Notes under the pieces: model-generated
Seen by the model: the letters and a program-made list of their open reading frames with translations, nothing else
Databases searched by the model: none
Told to the model about the DNA's origin: nothing
Translations under genes and position numbers: made by a program
Shown here: positions 3,616 through 6,006 of the stretch, piece after piece
Layout of the letters: every line of letters begins with the position of its first letter
Numbering within the stretch: position 1 is the stretch's first letter
NCBI GenBank assembly: GCA_025456385.1
Contig: JALOKS010000171.1
Coordinates: forward strand, 1-6,006
DNA length: 6,006 bases
DNA from: Thermoanaerobaculales bacterium
GTDB taxonomy: Bacteria; Acidobacteriota; Thermoanaerobaculia; Thermoanaerobaculales; Sulfomarinibacteraceae
Direction: 5' to 3'

Positions 3616-6006
3616 GTGCCCCCCGAAAACCAGGACAAGCGACGGAGCCCCGTCACGGACCTGACGATATCCGGCGACCAGGTCGCGAATGCGGACTTTG
3701 TCGGCGCCAGTTCAACAGGGCTGGCCGGGGATCTGCGCCCGGGCCAGGTCATCGGTGAGCGGTACCGGATCGTCGGTCTTCTCGGGCGCGGAGGCATGGG
3801 GCTCGTTTACCGTGCCGACGACCTCGAACTCGGCGCCTCGGTTGCGCTCAAGTTCCTGGCTGTGGAGTTCGCCTCTGATCCGAAGCGCCTCGATCTGCTC
3901 CGTCGGGAGGTTCGGCTGGCCCGCCAGATCTCACATCCCAACGTGTGCCGCGTGTACGACATCGGCGCCGCAGCGGGGCAATCATTCCTCACAATGGAGT
4001 TCATCGACGGCGAGAACCTGGCATCCCTCCTGCGGCGAATCGGCCATCTGCCCGGAGATAAGGCCATCGAGCTCGCGCGCGAGATCTGCGCTGGAGTAGC
4101 CGCGGCGCACGGGCATGACCTCGTTCACTGCGACCTCAAGCCGGCCAACGTCATGATCGACGGTCGGGGGCACGCGCGACTGACGGACTTCGGCCTCGCC
4201 GCTCTGGTCCACGACCCGCGGGACGGGCCCGGCGCGCCGGCCGGCACTCCTGCCTACATGGCCCCCGAGCAGCTTCAAGGCCACAGGGCCACCAAGGAGT
4301 CGGATGTCTACGCGCTCGGCCTGGTGCTGTACGAGCTGTTCACAGGCAAACCAGCCCTCAGCGCCACGACGATCGCCCAGCTCCGCGAGCTTCACAGCTC
4401 GTCGGTACCACCTACGAGCCCGTCGGAACTGGTTCCGGATCTGCACCCGGCGGTGGACCAGGTGATCATGCGGTGTCTGGACCCAGATTCCCGCGAGAGA
4501 CCGCCGTCTGCACTCGCGGTGCTCGCTGCCCTGCCCGGCGGTGACCCGCTGCGAGCGGTGATGGAGGCCGGCGAAACTCCCTCCCCAGACGTGGTGGCTG
4601 CATCGGGGCGCCGCGGAACGCTGCGGCCAAAGCACGCACTCCAGCTCGCCGCGGTGATCGCGGCCGGATTGCTGGTCAGCGTCTGGATCAGCCCCTGGTC
4701 ATCCCTCGATGATCTGCTCGGCGGAATCTTGGCACCGCAGATCCTGCAGCACCGAGCCAGAGAGATTCTCGCATCGGCAGGATATCGGGACCCGCCTGGC
4801 GACACCGCCATCGGCTTCGACCTCGACCCGCGGGCCGTCAGCGACTTGTTGAGTCGCTCCAAGGAAGAACGCTCGGCCCTGCTGCGGTCGGAAGAACGGC
4901 CAGTGCTGCGTTTCTGGTACAGGCAAAGTGCGGGCGCAATGTCGCCGTGGCGTGGATCTTTGCCAGGCTCGGCGGTCGGGGACGTCGTCACGCCCGACGA
5001 CCCCCCGTTGGCGGAGCCAGGCATGGCGCTCGTGCGGCTCAGCCCACGGGGCCGCCTAATGGAGCTCCGGGTCGATCCCGGTCGGCTTGATGGATTTCTC
5101 GGCGGCGACGGCGTCGACGCCACGCTGATCGATGCACTGCTCAGCGCCGCGGGCATCGCAAACGAGGAAGCCAGGCGACATGTGCTGGCTCAGCTGACCG
5201 CAACGCCCGGAACCACCGTACGGACATGGTCAGTTGCAAGACCGGCGGAAGGCGGTGGGACTCCCGAGATCGAGGCGGAATTCGCCGGAGGACGTCTCAG
5301 GTGGTTCAGGTTAGAAAACAGGAGCGCGCTGCGGCCCGGCACGAGCCTCGCCAAGCCTCCGGACCGTCGGGTCGAACGGGTGGGCGCACTCACGACCTTT
5401 GCCTTCCTCGTCGGCGGCACCTTCGTCGCCCTGCTCAACATTCGCTCGAAACGATGGGATCGGCGCGGGGCTGCACGCCTGGCGGCAGCGGTGTTCGTCC
5501 TCTGCTCTGGAAGTGTGCTGATCGGCGGCCACCACACGTTCGCGGCATGGGCCGAAGCCCGGCTGACATTCTCAGCGATCGCCTATGGAGCGAGCCGCGC
5601 AATCCTGAGCTGGCTCCTCTACGTCGCGATCGAACCGTTCATCCGGCGCTTCGACCCCACGTCGTTGGTGTCATGGAGCCGGCTGCTCGCTGGACGCGTC
5701 CGCGACCCTGCGATCGGTCGCGACGTGCTCATCGGTCTGGCGGCCGCAACGGTGCTTCTCACCGTGATTTCATCAGGGATCGCTGCGCGCGGGTGGTCGG
5801 GTTCGACGCTACCGATCGAGCCACTGTCCCAGGGAGGAAACCCCCTCGGAACGCCGTCGAATCTGGCCGCCATGATGCGCGCCCCGGTGGTCGCCCTGGG
5901 TATCAGCCTTGGCTTCCTCCTCCTCCTTGTTATCGCCAGGGCGCTCCTCCGGGGCGCCCGGGCAGCCGCGCCGGCGATTCTCTGGATCGTGTTCGTTTCA
6001 TTCGTT
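3616..6006 (+). CDS. Membrane-anchored Hanks-type Ser/Thr protein kinase with multi-pass C-terminal region (3' end outside the window)
   Basis: The frame is open for 797 codons from GTG 3616 to the window end. An in-frame TGA at 3601-3603 rules out an earlier start, and the next ATG falls inside the glycine loop. The enzyme would transfer ATP phosphate to protein Ser/Thr in the cytoplasm. Kinase landmarks are GRGGMG (57-62), Lys79 in VALK, Glu98, HCDLKPAN (171-178), DFG (191-193), APE (216-218), Asp230 and Arg295. HCD replaces HRD. A linker with LPGGDP (306-311) and GETPSP (319-324) follows. A membrane segment at about 341-358 leads to a probably extracytoplasmic domain (360-585), then membrane segments near 589-607, 619-637, 653-675, 702-722, 755-775 and 785 onward. 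Between the third and fourth of these is SWSRLLAGRVRDPAIGRD (686-703). From memory, this whole layout recurs in Acidobacteriota kinases. The signal sensed and the substrates are unknown. Confidence 0.95.
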   Translation, partial: MPPENQDKRRSPVTDLTISGDQVANADFVGASSTGLAGDLRPGQVIGERYRIVGLLGRGGMGLVYRADDLELGASVALKFLAVEFASDPKRLDLLRREVRLARQISHPNVCRVYDIGAAAGQSFLTMEFIDGENLASLLRRIGHLPGDKAIELAREICAGVAAAHGHDLVHCDLKPANVMIDGRGHARLTDFGLAALVHDPRDGPGAPAGTPAYMAPEQLQGHRATKESDVYALGLVLYELFTGKPALSATTIAQLRELHSSSVPPTSPSELVPDLHPAVDQVIMRCLDPDSRERPPSALAVLAALPGGDPLRAVMEAGETPSPDVVAASGRRGTLRPKHALQLAAVIAAGLLVSVWISPWSSLDDLLGGILAPQILQHRAREILASAGYRDPPGDTAIGFDLDPRAVSDLLSRSKEERSALLRSEERPVLRFWYRQSAGAMSPWRGSLPGSAVGDVVTPDDPPLAEPGMALVRLSPRGRLMELRVDPGRLDGFLGGDGVDATLIDALLSAAGIANEEARRHVLAQLTATPGTTVRTWSVARPAEGGGTPEIEAEFAGGRLRWFRLENRSALRPGTSLAKPPDRRVERVGALTTFAFLVGGTFVALLNIRSKRWDRRGAARLAAAVFVLCSGSVLIGGHHTFAAWAEARLTFSAIAYGASRAILSWLLYVAIEPFIRRFDPTSLVSWSRLLAGRVRDPAIGRDVLIGLAAATVLLTVISSGIAARGWSGSTLPIEPLSQGGNPLGTPSNLAAMMRAPVVALGISLGFLLLLVIARALLRGARAAAPAILWIVFVSFV
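4696..5370 (+). other. Probable extracytoplasmic sensor domain of the kinase
   Basis: This covers residues about 361-585 of the kinase, between its first membrane segment and the later membrane cluster. It opens with AREILASAGYRDPPGDTAIGF (381-400), continues through a RFWYRQSAG stretch (432-440) and a PDDPPLAEPGMALVRLSPRG stretch (460-479), and ends with a Trp/Arg-rich segment near 562-566. It lacks PASTA, NHL, TPR or WD repeats, the usual accessory modules of bacterial kinases. The alternation of short polar strands and loops suggests a mostly beta fold; that is a guess from composition. With one membrane crossing before it, it should lie outside the cytoplasm if the kinase domain is inside. 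Small-molecule or cell-envelope sensing is inference only. Confidence 0.55.

Noticed and set aside
3417..3758. A possible 113-residue plus-strand gene across the intergenic region
   Set aside because: It overlaps the kinase start by about 140 bases in another frame, has no Shine-Dalgarno of note, and its composition is Arg/Pro-rich without motifs. The intergenic signals explain the region better.
3480..5156. Minus-strand open frames opposite the kinase (3480-3797, 3982-4635, 4392-5156)
   Set aside because: They lie antisense to a kinase whose catalytic residues are all in place, and their translations are Arg/Ser/Gly-rich and motif-free.
1..6006. tRNA or rRNA genes, CRISPR arrays, insertion sequences, phage or integrase sites
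   Set aside because: I looked on both strands for cloverleaf patterns, regularly spaced repeats, transposase motifs and long terminal inverted repeats and saw none.

Overview
The window is very GC-rich DNA from a bacterium. It holds two complete genes on the minus strand, the first codons of a possible third minus-strand gene at the left edge, and most of a large plus-strand gene that runs off the right edge. The kinase at the right is of a type I associate from memory with Acidobacteriota (Holophagae/Thermoanaerobaculia-like lineages) and some Myxococcota or Gemmatimonadota. The high GC, the secreted M1 peptidase and a Hanks-type kinase fused to many membrane segments all fit such a source. 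The phylum is an inference from recalled family resemblance, not from a search.

Left half (1-3341, minus strand). The first gene of the transcription unit encodes a 749-residue exported M1-family zinc metallopeptidase. It has a signal peptide, a GGMEY exopeptidase-type motif, HEFGH-x18-E zinc ligands and a hydrophobic C-terminal tail. Four bases after its stop begins a 321-residue protein with about six membrane segments that I cannot assign to a family. The two are almost certainly co-transcribed. After the membrane protein comes a GC-rich hairpin. At the extreme left edge the sequence reads MGELLIRDVD from a GTG codon, which resembles the N-terminus of a FitA/VapB-type ribbon-helix-helix antitoxin, but only ten residues are visible.

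Intergenic region (3342-3615, 274 bases). This separates the divergent peptidase and kinase genes and has lower GC than its flanks. It contains a strong Shine-Dalgarno for the peptidase, a perfect 8-bp hairpin, two pairs of short direct repeats, two mutually exclusive hairpins sharing one arm, and an extended -10-like element whose predicted start site falls on the kinase GTG codon. I see no convincing small gene here.

Right half (3616-6006, plus strand). One open reading frame of at least 797 codons encodes a membrane-anchored Ser/Thr protein kinase. It has a cytoplasmic Hanks-type domain (about residues 50-305), a conserved-looking linker, one membrane segment, a domain of about 230 residues that is probably extracytoplasmic, and five or six further membrane segments before the window ends. 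The kinase is unusual in having HCD instead of HRD and an activation loop with almost no Ser or Thr, suggesting it does not need activation-loop phosphorylation. No mobile element, CRISPR array, tRNA or rRNA is visible. I found no clear evidence of a wholly new multi-gene system; the kinase's uncharacterised membrane/sensor half is the most interesting part.
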